DNA of 64,000 bases from Geomonas limicola (GTDB taxonomy: Bacteria > Desulfobacterota > Desulfuromonadia > Geobacterales > Geobacteraceae): positions 310,001 through 374,000 of the forward strand of contig NZ_BLXZ01000001.1 in assembly GCF_014193675.1 (NCBI RefSeq), read 5' to 3'. Both the position numbers and the translations under genes were made by a program. The notes beneath the pieces are model-generated. The model made no database searches. It was not told where the DNA came from and saw only the letters and a program-made list of their open reading frames with translations. How positions within the stretch are numbered: the stretch's first letter is position 1; the number at the start of each line of letters is the position of its first letter. Below are positions 25,596 through 34,839 of this stretch, one piece after another.

Positions 25596-28500
25596 TGTCG
25601 TCAGACCGCTTCAAGGACGAAGAGTGCCGCGGCAGGTGCGGCTGGGAGGAGTTTTACCGGAACCGCGCCCAGTACGACAAGGTGGTGCGCAGTATCCACG
25701 GGGTGAACTGCACCGGAAGCTGCAGTTGGATGGTCCACGTGAAGGACGGCATCGTCGCCTGGGAACTGCAGGCCACCGACTATCCCCAATTCAATGCGGA
25801 GATCCCGAACACCGAGCCGCGCGGCTGCGCACGGGGCATCAGCTTCTCGTGGTACCTGTACAGTCCGCTCCGGGTGAAGTATCCCTACGTGCGCGGGGCC
25901 CTCTTGGACCGCTGGGAGGAGGCCAAGGGGCGCAATCCGGACCCGGTGCTCGCCTGGCAGAGCATGGTGGAGGACCCGCAGGCACGCGCGTCCTGGACCG
26001 AGCGGCGCGGCATGGGTGGCTTTAGGCGCGCCAGCTGGGAGACGGTCGAGGAGATCATGGCCGCTTCCACGGTCTATACCGTAAAGAAATACGGCCCGGA
26101 CCGGGTGATCGGCTTCTCTCCCATCCCGGCCATGTCCATGATCAGCTACGCGGCGGGGACCCGGTTCCTGTCGCTTTTGGGTGGTGTGGCGCTGAGCTTC
26201 TACGACTGGTACTGCGACCTGCCCCCCGCCTCGCCGCAGGTCTGGGGCGAACAGACCGACGTGCACGAGTCGGCCGACTGGTACAACGCAAGCTACATCG
26301 TGGTGAGCGGCTCCAACGTCCCGATGACCCGCTCCCCCGATACCCACTTCCTCTCCGAGGTCCGCTACCGCGGCGCCAAGGTGGTGGTGATGTCGCCGGA
26401 CTACTCGATGGCAAGTAAATTCGCCGACAACTGGCTCCCGGTGGCACAGGGGCAAGATGGCGCCTTCTGGATGGCGCTTTGCCACGTGATCCTGAAAGAG
26501 TACTACGTCGACCGCCAGGTCCCCTTCTTCACCGACTACGTCTCGCGCTACTCGGACCTCCCCTTCCTGGTGAAGCTCCAGCCGGGCGAGGAAAACGGTA
26601 GCTACCTCGCCGGGGAATTCCTGCGCGCCGAAGAGCTTGAGCGCGGGGCCGGCCTGGAGAACGCCGCCTGGATCCTCTGCATGGCAGACCGCTCAGGCCA
26701 GGTGCGTATCCCCAAGGGGAGCATCGGATCGCGCTGGAGCGAAAAGAAGGGGGACTGGAATCTCGACCTGGTGGACCTGGTGGACGGCGCTCCCATCGAT
26801 CCGGCCCTCAGTTTTCTGGGAGGCGAGACTGCACCGGTCCTGTTCCGCTTCGCCGGAAGCGCGGACGCCGTCCGTTCGGTACCGGTACACCGGGTGGCAA
26901 CCGTCGCAGGCGATACCCTGGTCACCACGGTGTTCGACCTGTTGCTCGCCCAGTTCGGCGTCTCGCGCGGCCTTCCCGGCGACTACCCGGCCGACTACGA
27001 CGCCGACCTCCCCTTCACGCCCAAGTGGCAGGAGAAGTACAGCGCCCTGAGCGCCGAGACCGTGATCACCATGGCCAGGGAGTGGGCCGAGAACGGCATC
27101 GACAGCGGCGGCCGCAACCTGATAATCATCGGCTCGGGGGTGAACCACTGGTACCACAACGACCTTCTGTACCGCGCGGCGATTACCGCCCTCATCCTCA
27201 CCGGGAGCGTGGGAAGAAACGGCGGAGGGTTGGCGCACTACGTGGGACAGGAAAAGGTGGCGCCCTTCGCCTCCTGGATGGCGCTCGCCATTGCCTACGA
27301 CTGGGTGAAACCGATGCGGCAGCAAAGTGCCCCCAATTTCTATTACCTGCACAGCGACCAGTGGCGCTACGACCGCCCCATCGGCGACTACTTTCCCGGC
27401 GAGTTGGGACCTGAGTTCCCGCAGCACCTGGCCGACCTGAACGCCAAGGCGGTCCGGATGGGGTGGTACCCGTTCGCGCCCCACTTCAACCAATCGACCC
27501 TGGCGCTCATGCGCGAGGCCCAGGCCCAGGGGTGCCGCAGCGACGAGGAGATCAAGACCTGGCTTGCCCAACGCTTGAAAGCGGGAACGACGAAGTTTGC
27601 CAGCGACGACCCGGACGACCCGGTCAACTTCCCGAGACTCTGGTTCATCTGGCGCGGCAACGCCATCGCGGCGAGCGCCAAGGGGCACGAGTACTTTTTA
27701 AAGCACCTGTTGGGAACCACCAACAGCTCGGTGAGTGCCAGCGAGGCCGCCAAGGGAAAGGTTAACGACGTGCGCTGGCACGAAGAGGCGCCCACCGGCA
27801 AGGTCGACCTGGTGGTCGATCTCAACTTCCGGATGGACACCTCTGCCGTCTACTCGGACATCGTGCTCCCCTCCGCCACCTGGTACGAGAAGAGCGACCT
27901 GAACACCACCGACCTGCACTCCTTCGTGAACTGCATGGACGCCGCGGTGCCACCGGTATGGGAGTCGCGGACCGACTGGAAGATCTTCACGAACCTGGCC
28001 CGCAAGGTGAGCGAGCTTTCGGAAGAGCACCTCCCCGAGCCGGTGAAGGACGTCATCGCCCACGCGCTTTCCCACGACTCGCCGGCCGAGATCTCCCAGC
28101 GCACGGTCTGCGACTGGAAGCTCGGCGAATGCGAACCGGTGCCGGGGAAAACCATGCCGCAGCTCTCCATCGTGGAAAGGGACTACCCGAAGCTCTACCA
28201 GCGCTACCTGTCGCTGGGCCCCAAGATGACCCGACTGGGCGCCCACGGCATCAGCTACGACACGAGCGACGTCTGCGAGAGCCTGGCGCGACAGCTCCCG
28301 ACCCGCAGCTGGCAGGGGGAGCGCTACGTCGACCTCTCTGACGAGCGGGTGGTGGCGGACGTGATCCTTTCGCTTGCGCCGGAGACCAACGGCGAACTCG
28401 CCCGGCGGGCCTACCAGAACCTGGGCGAGCGGGTCGGCAAGCCGCTGGAGGAGTTGGCCCGGGGCTCGGAAAACTTCCGGCTCTACTGGGAGGACATCGT

Positions 28501-29176
28501 CAAGAAGCCACGCCGGGTGATCAACTCCCCGGTCTGGAGCGGCCTGGTGAACGGCGGGCGCTGCTACGCCCCGTTCGTCCTGAACGTCGAGCACGGCGTC
28601 CCCTGGCGCACCCTCTCGGGGCGGCAGTCGGTCTACCTGGACCACCCCTACTACGCGCTGTTCCACGAGGGGCTCCCCACCTTCAAGGGGAAACTGGATC
28701 CGGCCATGCTGGACGAGACCCAGGGGGAGACCGGGCTCATCCTCAACTACCTGACGCCGCACGGCAAGTGGAGCATCCACACCACCTATCGCGACAACCT
28801 GAAGATGCTCACCCTGTCGCGCGGCGGCGTGGAGCTCTGGGTGAACGACCAGGACGCCGCCGGCGCCGGGATCGAGGACAACGAGCCGGTCGAGGCCTAC
28901 AACTCAAACGGCGTGGTGACCTGCCGTGCCATCGTCTCCTCGCGCATCCCGCGTGGGGCCTGCATCCTCTACCACGCTACGGAGCGGACCGTGGACATGA
29001 AAAAATCGCGCAAGACCGGCAAGGTGGGCGGGGTGCACAACAGCCTGACCCGGATCAGGCTTAAGCCGACGCTCTTGGTCGGGGCCTACGCGCAGTTAAG
29101 CTACAACTTCAACTACTGGGGCGCCACCGGGGTGAACCGCGACTGCTACGTGGTGGTCAGAAAGCTAAAGGGGTGA
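25595..29176 (+). CDS. narG: Respiratory nitrate reductase alpha subunit
   Basis: The protein has 1193 residues, near the family length. The N-terminus has the [4Fe-4S]-binding HGVNCTGSCSW (His/Cys ligands), followed by GCARGISFSWYLYSPLRVKY. The molybdenum Asp lies in ESADWYNASYIVVSGSNVP. Other conserved blocks are SYAAGTRFLSLLGG and VDLNFRMDTSAVYSDIVLP. There is no functional twin-arginine signal, so the active site faces the cytoplasm. It reduces nitrate to nitrite with electrons from NarH. It is the first of the tightly packed narGHJI and needs Mo-bis-MGD, for which moaA and moaD lie further along. Confidence 0.97.
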   Translation: MSSDRFKDEECRGRCGWEEFYRNRAQYDKVVRSIHGVNCTGSCSWMVHVKDGIVAWELQATDYPQFNAEIPNTEPRGCARGISFSWYLYSPLRVKYPYVRGALLDRWEEAKGRNPDPVLAWQSMVEDPQARASWTERRGMGGFRRASWETVEEIMAASTVYTVKKYGPDRVIGFSPIPAMSMISYAAGTRFLSLLGGVALSFYDWYCDLPPASPQVWGEQTDVHESADWYNASYIVVSGSNVPMTRSPDTHFLSEVRYRGAKVVVMSPDYSMASKFADNWLPVAQGQDGAFWMALCHVILKEYYVDRQVPFFTDYVSRYSDLPFLVKLQPGEENGSYLAGEFLRAEELERGAGLENAAWILCMADRSGQVRIPKGSIGSRWSEKKGDWNLDLVDLVDGAPIDPALSFLGGETAPVLFRFAGSADAVRSVPVHRVATVAGDTLVTTVFDLLLAQFGVSRGLPGDYPADYDADLPFTPKWQEKYSALSAETVITMAREWAENGIDSGGRNLIIIGSGVNHWYHNDLLYRAAITALILTGSVGRNGGGLAHYVGQEKVAPFASWMALAIAYDWVKPMRQQSAPNFYYLHSDQWRYDRPIGDYFPGELGPEFPQHLADLNAKAVRMGWYPFAPHFNQSTLALMREAQAQGCRSDEEIKTWLAQRLKAGTTKFASDDPDDPVNFPRLWFIWRGNAIAASAKGHEYFLKHLLGTTNSSVSASEAAKGKVNDVRWHEEAPTGKVDLVVDLNFRMDTSAVYSDIVLPSATWYEKSDLNTTDLHSFVNCMDAAVPPVWESRTDWKIFTNLARKVSELSEEHLPEPVKDVIAHALSHDSPAEISQRTVCDWKLGECEPVPGKTMPQLSIVERDYPKLYQRYLSLGPKMTRLGAHGISYDTSDVCESLARQLPTRSWQGERYVDLSDERVVADVILSLAPETNGELARRAYQNLGERVGKPLEELARGSENFRLYWEDIVKKPRRVINSPVWSGLVNGGRCYAPFVLNVEHGVPWRTLSGRQSVYLDHPYYALFHEGLPTFKGKLDPAMLDETQGETGLILNYLTPHGKWSIHTTYRDNLKMLTLSRGGVELWVNDQDAAGAGIEDNEPVEAYNSNGVVTCRAIVSSRIPRGACILYHATERTVDMKKSRKTGKVGGVHNSLTRIRLKPTLLVGAYAQLSYNFNYWGATGVNRDCYVVVRKLKG

Positions 29177-29179
29177 GGC

Positions 29180-30664
29180 ATGGATGTCAGAGCTCAGATC
29201 GTGATGGCGTTTCACCTGGACAAGTGCATCGGCTGCCACACCTGCTCGCTTGCCTGCAAGAACATCTGGAGCGACCGGCGCGGCACCGAGTACATGTGGT
29301 GGAACAACGTGGAGACCAGGCCCGGTGTGGGATATCCCAAGCGCTGGGAGGACCAGGAGCGTTTCCGGGGGGGGTGGAAAATCGACGGCAAGAAGGTGAC
29401 GCTGAAGTCGATGCCCAAGGGGCGCACGCTGGCGAACCTGTTTTTCCAGCCCAACCTGCCGCGCATCGAGGACTACTACGAGCCCTTCGACTTCGACTAC
29501 GGGAACCTGGCAGGCGCGCCGGAAGGTAACGACCAGCCGGTAGCCGGAGCCCTCTCCCAGGTCTCAGGGGAGCCGATCGAACAGATCAAGGGGAGCGCCA
29601 ACTGGGACGACGACCTCGGTGGCTCTACCCTCTACGCCGAGTGGGACCCAAACCTCCCCAATCGCGAGCTGGTGCAGAAGTTCGACACCATCTTCATGCA
29701 GTACCTGCCGCGCATCTGCAACCACTGCCTGCACCCCTCCTGCGTCGCCTCCTGCCCGTCCCGCGCCCTGTACAAGCGCGGCGAGGACGGCGTGGTGCTG
29801 GTGGACCAGAACACCTGCCGGGGGTGGCGTTTCTGCGTGAGCGCCTGCCCCTACAAGAAGGTCTACTTCAACTGGAAAAGCGGCAAGGCCGAGAAGTGCA
29901 TCTTCTGCTATCCGCGCGTGGAGACCGGACAGGTGAACGCCTGTGCGCAGAGTTGCGTAGGGAGGATCCGCTTCGTCGGTGTCGTGCTCTACGACGCCGA
30001 CCTGGTGGAAGCGGCACTCTTGAAGAAGGACGCCGAATTGGTGGAGGCGATGCGCGGCCTCATCATGGACCCGCACGACCCGCAGGTGCAGCAATCGGCC
30101 GCGCGTAACGGCGTGAGCATGCAGTGGCTCGATGCCGCCAAGAATTCGCCCATCTATGCCCTGGTGAAAAAGTTCCGGGTCGCCCTCCCCTTGCATCCCG
30201 AGTTCCGCACCCTGCCGATGACCTGGTACATCCCGTCGCTTGCACCGGTCCTCTCCGTCTTGGGCGACACGCACCGGCTCCTGGACCAGGGGATCATCCC
30301 CAAGGTCGAGAACCTGCGGGTGCCGGTCCAATACCTGGCGCGTCTTCTGGCCGGCGGCAATGGGGCGGTGGTCGAGGAGGTCATGCAGAAGCTCCTTGCG
30401 CTTCGGACCTTCATGCGCGGCGAGAACCTGGGGAAACCCGCGGACCCGGAGGTCCTCAGCCGGGCCGGGCTGGACCGGGAGGCGGCGCTGCAGCTCTACC
30501 GGCTCTTCACCACCGCCGGGTTCAACGAAAGAAACGTGATTCCGCCGCAGCAGCGCGAAGACCAGGCACCCGAGTTGCGCAGGAAGGAGGCGGGCTTCGG
30601 GATCCTGACCCGGGTAAAAAGCGAGCGGACCGATCTCACGCAGCGGGGAGGCAAGGATGACTAG
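29180..30664 (+). CDS. narH: Respiratory nitrate reductase beta subunit
   Basis: The protein has 494 residues and carries four Fe-S clusters. The visible ligands are CIGCHTCSLACKNIW (N-terminal), CNHCLHPSCVASCPSRAL, CRGWRFCVSACPYKK and CIFCYPRVETGQVNACAQSC. The Trp in CRGWRFC replaces one Cys and marks the [3Fe-4S] cluster typical of NarH. It passes electrons from the NarI haems to NarG. It starts three bases after narG and overlaps narJ by eight bases. Confidence 0.97.
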   Translation: MDVRAQIVMAFHLDKCIGCHTCSLACKNIWSDRRGTEYMWWNNVETRPGVGYPKRWEDQERFRGGWKIDGKKVTLKSMPKGRTLANLFFQPNLPRIEDYYEPFDFDYGNLAGAPEGNDQPVAGALSQVSGEPIEQIKGSANWDDDLGGSTLYAEWDPNLPNRELVQKFDTIFMQYLPRICNHCLHPSCVASCPSRALYKRGEDGVVLVDQNTCRGWRFCVSACPYKKVYFNWKSGKAEKCIFCYPRVETGQVNACAQSCVGRIRFVGVVLYDADLVEAALLKKDAELVEAMRGLIMDPHDPQVQQSAARNGVSMQWLDAAKNSPIYALVKKFRVALPLHPEFRTLPMTWYIPSLAPVLSVLGDTHRLLDQGIIPKVENLRVPVQYLARLLAGGNGAVVEEVMQKLLALRTFMRGENLGKPADPEVLSRAGLDREAALQLYRLFTTAGFNERNVIPPQQREDQAPELRRKEAGFGILTRVKSERTDLTQRGGKDD

Positions 30665-31199
30665 CGCAGAGAGTTACCAAGCACTTGGCGAGCTCTTCGC
30701 CTACCCGCTGGAGCTTGCCCGGGTGCGCGCCTGCCTGAACAAGGTGGCAGCCGGTATCGAGGAAAACGGAGCCGAGAAACCGCTGCAGCCGTTCGCGACC
30801 TTTCTCGAAGATGTAAACCTGGGGCGCCTCCAGGAGAATTACGTCGCGACCTTCGATTTCGACCCGGCCCGCGCGCCGTACCTCGGTCACCACCTTTTCG
30901 AGGACCACGAAAAGCGCGCCGCCTTCATGATCAGTGTGCGACAGCTCTTCGCACGGCACGGGTTTACCCCGCGGGGGTGCGAGCTTCCCGACCACCTGTC
31001 GGTGCTGCTGGAATTTTTGGCCCACCTGGGGCGGAGCGCGGTGCCCGAGGTGCGGCGCAGCGTGGCCGCCGAACAGGTGCTGCCGGGGGTCAAGAAGCTC
31101 GTGGCGCGTGCCGAATTTCGGGACTCCCCCTGGTACTCCCTGGTACGCGCCGCCGAACTCATCCTCGAGGCCGATACTCAGGAGGTGGAACCATGCTGA
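30657..31199 (+). CDS. narJ: Nitrate reductase assembly chaperone
   Basis: The protein has 180 residues and is all helical, of the NarJ/TorD family. It shows YQALGELFAYPLEL at the start and the conserved ELPDHLSVLLEFLAHL (about 109-124). NarJ binds the NarG N-terminus and holds the enzyme until cofactor insertion is complete; it is not part of the final complex. It overlaps narH at its start and narI at its end, so all four are coupled. Confidence 0.93.
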   Translation: MTSAESYQALGELFAYPLELARVRACLNKVAAGIEENGAEKPLQPFATFLEDVNLGRLQENYVATFDFDPARAPYLGHHLFEDHEKRAAFMISVRQLFARHGFTPRGCELPDHLSVLLEFLAHLGRSAVPEVRRSVAAEQVLPGVKKLVARAEFRDSPWYSLVRAAELILEADTQEVEPC

Positions 31200-31879
31200 A
31201 TACGCTCATCTTCGTGGCGCTCCCCTACGTGGCACTGGCGCTCCTCTTCGGCGTCAGCATCAGCCGTTACCTGACCAACCGGCTCACCTGGTCGGCCTAT
31301 TCCACGGAACTTCTGGAGAGGAACCTGCTCTACTGGGGGTCCAATCCCTGGCACTACGGGATCATCCCGCTTTTGTTCGCGCACCTCATCCCGGTTATCT
31401 TTGCCACGGCGGTAGCTCTGCTGCTCGGCAACCAGGCAACGCTTCTCATCCTGGAGGGGATCGCTCTCGGTTTGGGGCTGCTGGCGCTGCTGGGGATCCT
31501 GCTGCTCTTGTTGCGCCGGGTCAACTCGTCCATCCTCAAGCGGGCCACCTATTTCTCCGACTGGCTCATTCTCATCCTGCTCCTGGTGCAGACCGGCACC
31601 GGCGTCTACATGTCGGCCTTTTTGCGCTGGGGATCGTTGTGGTACCTGCACGCGGCGGTTCCCTACTTCAGATCCATCTGGTACTGCAACCCGCAGGTCG
31701 AGTACCTGGCGGATTTCCCCCCAGTCGTGAAACTGCACGTTGCCTGCGCCATGGTGATCCTGGCCGTACTCCCTTTCACCAAGCTGGTGCACCTGCTCTA
31801 CCTACCCATCGATTTCCTGAAGGATGCCCCTATTTTGTACCGCTGGCGAGGCGGGCGCGTGGCAAAAAGGGAGTTTTAG
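31193..31879 (+). CDS. narI: Respiratory nitrate reductase gamma subunit (b-type cytochrome)
   Basis: The protein has 228 residues with five membrane helices. Haem-ligand His candidates are the two in NPWHYGIIPLLFAHLIP and those in WYLHAAVPY and VVKLHVACAM, which match the four-His pattern of NarI. It oxidises menaquinol at the membrane and feeds NarH. The ATG at 31193 lies inside the narJ end (seven-base overlap) with AGGAGG before it. Confidence 0.95.
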   Translation: MLNTLIFVALPYVALALLFGVSISRYLTNRLTWSAYSTELLERNLLYWGSNPWHYGIIPLLFAHLIPVIFATAVALLLGNQATLLILEGIALGLGLLALLGILLLLLRRVNSSILKRATYFSDWLILILLLVQTGTGVYMSAFLRWGSLWYLHAAVPYFRSIWYCNPQVEYLADFPPVVKLHVACAMVILAVLPFTKLVHLLYLPIDFLKDAPILYRWRGGRVAKREF

Positions 31880-31905
31880 AGCCCATGATTCGCGCCGTCA
31901 CGTCG

Positions 31906-32065
31906 GGTTCCCCTCTCCCCCCCACCCCTTGCGGGAGGGGGTCAAGGGGGGTGGGGGAAGCTGCTGCAACGCAGGGCCGCCGGTTTACGCGATGACAGAC
32001 GACATCGGCGCATGGCAGCCCCCTCACCCCAGCCCTCTCCCGGAGGGCGAGGGGGAGTTTGGTCT
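31906..32065. repeat. Two CCCTC/GAGGGGG intergenic repeats
   Basis: Two C-rich/G-rich imperfect palindromes, at about 31908-31962 and 32020-32062, occupy most of the gap between narI and narK. Their second halves (CTCTCCCGGAGGGCGAGGGG) are nearly identical to those at 58795-58822 and 58895-58922. Confidence 0.7.
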
Positions 32066-32108
32066 AGGGCGGTAACGGTTCTGTACTCAAGGAAGCGAGG
32101 AGCATGAA

Positions 32109-33494
32109 ATGGCGTCACGCGAATTAAAAGACTGGGACCCGGAAGACGAAACGTTCTGGAGAAACGAAGGGAAGGCCATCGCCAGCCGCAACCTCTGGAT
32201 TTCCATCCCCTGCCTCTTTCTCTCCTTTGCCGTCTGGATGGTCTGGAGCGTGGTGGTGGTGAACCTGGAAGCGGTGGGTTTTGGGTTCGATGCCGACAAG
32301 CTCTTCTGGCTGGCCGCCCTCCCCGGCCTCTCCGGCGCGACCCTCAGGATCTTCTACGCCTTCATGGTCCCCATCTTCGGAGGCCGCACCTGGACCACCC
32401 TCACCACTGCATCGCTTTTGATCCCTGCGGTGGGTATCGGCTTCGCGGTGCGCGACCCGCATACCAGCTACGGCGTCATGCTTCTCCTGGCGCTGCTTTG
32501 CGGTTTGGGGGGTGGCAACTTCGCCTCCAGCATGTCCAACATAAGTTTCTTCTTTCCCAAGTCCCAAAAAGGGATCGCCCTCGGCCTCAACGCCGGTCTC
32601 GGCAACCTGGGGGTGAGCGCCATGCAGTTCCTGGTGCCGCTGGTGATCACCACCTCTATGTTCAGCCACCTCTGCGGGGATCCCCAGATCTGCATCGTCA
32701 AAGGGGAACAGCGCACGGTGTGGATGCAAAACGCCGGGTTCGTCTGGGTCCCCTTCATCATTGCCGCAGCGCTGGCCGCCTGGTTCGGCATGCACAACCT
32801 GGCCAACGCCCGCGCCTCGTTCCGGGAACAGGCGGTGATCTTTAGACGCAAGCACAACTGGATCATGTGCTGGCTCTACCTGGGAACCTTCGGCTCCTTC
32901 ATCGGCTACTCGGCCGGCCTGCCACTGCTCATCAAGGCGGAATTCCCGGGGGTGAACCCGGTGCAGTACGCTTTTCTGGGACCGCTGGTCGGTGCGGCGC
33001 TGCGCCCGCTCGGGGGATGGATGGCGGACCGGTTGGGAGGCGCCCGGGTCACCTTCTGGAATTTCATCGCCATGGCCGTTTCGGTGTTCGGGGTGCTCCA
33101 CTATCTGCCCCAGCAGGGTTCTCCCGGTAACTTCGCCGGTTTTCTCGCCATGTTCATCCTGATCTTCGTCACCACCGGGATCGGCAACGGTTCCACCTTC
33201 CGGATGATCCCCATCATCTTCCTGACCGAACAGCAGCGCAAAGCCGCGGGCCTAGGTGCCGAGGCTGAACGGGCGGCGACCGCGACGGCAGCCAAGGAAG
33301 CTGCCGCAGTCCTCGGGTTCAGTTCGGCCTTCGCCGCCTACGGAGCCTTCTTCATCCCGAAAGGTTTCGGCAGTTCCCTCACCCTCACCGGTTCGCCGGC
33401 AGCCGCCCTCTACGGGTTTGTCGCCTTCTACCTGAGTTGCATGGTACTCACCTGGTACTTCTACTCCCGCAAGAACGCTCCCATGCCCTGTTGA
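32109..33494 (+). CDS. narK: Nitrate/nitrite transporter, NarK family
   Basis: The protein has 461 residues with about 12 membrane helices, a major facilitator. The family signature GLGGGNFASSMSNISFFFP (about 137-155) and a second glycine-rich block, GIGNGSTFRMIPIIF, are both present, with the nitrate-contacting Arg regions ATLRIFYAFMVP and AALRPLGGWMADRLGG. It imports nitrate and/or exports nitrite for NarG. It follows narGHJI on the same strand after a repeat-filled gap. Confidence 0.95.
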   Translation: MASRELKDWDPEDETFWRNEGKAIASRNLWISIPCLFLSFAVWMVWSVVVVNLEAVGFGFDADKLFWLAALPGLSGATLRIFYAFMVPIFGGRTWTTLTTASLLIPAVGIGFAVRDPHTSYGVMLLLALLCGLGGGNFASSMSNISFFFPKSQKGIALGLNAGLGNLGVSAMQFLVPLVITTSMFSHLCGDPQICIVKGEQRTVWMQNAGFVWVPFIIAAALAAWFGMHNLANARASFREQAVIFRRKHNWIMCWLYLGTFGSFIGYSAGLPLLIKAEFPGVNPVQYAFLGPLVGAALRPLGGWMADRLGGARVTFWNFIAMAVSVFGVLHYLPQQGSPGNFAGFLAMFILIFVTTGIGNGSTFRMIPIIFLTEQQRKAAGLGAEAERAATATAAKEAAAVLGFSSAFAAYGAFFIPKGFGSSLTLTGSPAAALYGFVAFYLSCMVLTWYFYSRKNAPMPC

Positions 33495-33690
33495 TCGCCA
33501 CGGCCTGCGCGCTCAGCACAAGGTCCGCAAAGAGTTTCGCTTTCTTGACCTGGATCATCATCGGAATCGCCATTGGTGCTAGGATAGACCTTGAAGCGAC
33601 GCATGGACTGGGGAGGTACCCTTCCCAGCTGTGTGCGCACCAGGGACCGCCTTTTGAGCGGATCCCCCAACGGTGAAGGAGACTATTACC

Positions 33691-34407
33691 ATGACAGATA
33701 CAGTACGCAGGGATAACGAAACGGTGGGTGAACTGGTAGCTCGGGATTATCGCACCGCGCAGGTCTTCGAGAAACACGGCATCGATTTCTGCTGCGGCGG
33801 CAACGTGGAGATCGCCGCGGTCTGTCGGGAAAAGGGGATCGACCAGGACCGCCTGCAGCAGGAACTGGCGGAGGCGACCTCGACGCCGGTCGAGCGCAGC
33901 CAGAACTACGGAAGCTGGGAGCTGCCGTTCCTCGCCGACTACATCGTCAACACGCACCACGCCTACCTGAAAGAGAACACCGCCCGCATCGTAGGGTACG
34001 CGAACAAGATCGCCGAGGTACACGGCCCCCACCATCCGGAGGTGATCGAGATCGCCAAAATCTTCCGGAAGATCGCCACCGACCTGGGTGCCCACCTGCG
34101 CGAGGAGGAAAACGTCCTCTTTCCGGCTATCAGAAGGCTAACTGAACTTGCCAAGGGAGGCTCGGTAGAAAACGCCCAGGAGGTTGCCGCTCTGAAGAAA
34201 TCCTTAAGCACGCTCATCCATGAACACGACGAGATCGGCGCCGCCATCCACGCCATCAGGGACCTGGCCCACGGGTACCAGATTCCCGACGACGTCTGCC
34301 CGACCTTTGCCACGACCTACCGGATGCTCGAGGAGTTCGAGGACGACCTGCACAAGCACGTACACCTGGAAAATAACATCCTCTTTCCCAAAGCAGGCAA
34401 GATCTAG
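33691..34407 (+). CDS. ytfE: Iron-sulfur cluster repair di-iron protein (RIC/ScdA/YtfE)
   Basis: The protein has 238 residues; ATG 33691 is preferred over a GTG at 33673 that overlaps the Shine-Dalgarno (GAAGGAG). The N-terminal ScdA domain has GIDFCCGGN (about 32-40). A hemerythrin-like four-helix bundle follows with His/Glu ligands in HHAYL, HLREEENVLFPAI, HEHDEIG and HVHLENNILFPKA. RIC proteins repair Fe-S clusters damaged by nitric oxide. The place beside narK fits a need created by nitrite and nitric oxide. Confidence 0.93.
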   Translation: MTDTVRRDNETVGELVARDYRTAQVFEKHGIDFCCGGNVEIAAVCREKGIDQDRLQQELAEATSTPVERSQNYGSWELPFLADYIVNTHHAYLKENTARIVGYANKIAEVHGPHHPEVIEIAKIFRKIATDLGAHLREEENVLFPAIRRLTELAKGGSVENAQEVAALKKSLSTLIHEHDEIGAAIHAIRDLAHGYQIPDDVCPTFATTYRMLEEFEDDLHKHVHLENNILFPKAGKI

Positions 34408-34839
34408 CTGCGGGAGCAGGGTAACCGATACGATAGGACGACCCGACCAGTGCACGCGCGGCGACACCACGTGACGTTTCTCTGCTGGTTCGGGGGCCGA
34501 GACAACCTGGAGATTCAAGAACAAGGGTCCAACCCCAAGGGAAGGACCCTTTGTCGTAGCTGTACTGCCACAATTTGCTCGGCTACCAAAGTACCTCCCG
34601 GCGCAGTGGCTCCGAACGCCTGGCCTGCCCCTTTTTGCCTACCGACCATTTCACTTCCCGCCGGATTCGACCAGTGACCACTCAAGAGAAACATCACGCT
34701 CCAAGGCACCTCGCAGATAAAACGCTAACCTTTTTCTGGTACCGGCCGATACTACCATAAAGCACACCCGACTCTAACCGACGCAGATCCAGCACACTGT
34801 GTCGCTGACTTAGGGGTGTCGCAGTCGAAAGGACGGGAT
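34408..34839. other. Intergenic region between ytfE and cheR
   Basis: These 432 bases hold a hairpin at 34523-34553, listed separately, and the presumed cheR promoter. No convincing gene is seen; a short frame at 34450-34677 has no Shine-Dalgarno or recognisable content. Confidence 0.55.
34523..34553 (+). terminator. Possible terminator after ytfE
   Basis: AAGGGTCC pairs with GGACCCTT around a 13-base loop. The T-run (TTTG) is short. A stem of nearly the same sequence ends the HDOD gene at 36595. Confidence 0.5.

Noticed and set aside
33495..33690. 79-codon frame between narK and ytfE
   Set aside because: It overlaps the end of narK out of frame and has no ribosome-binding site.
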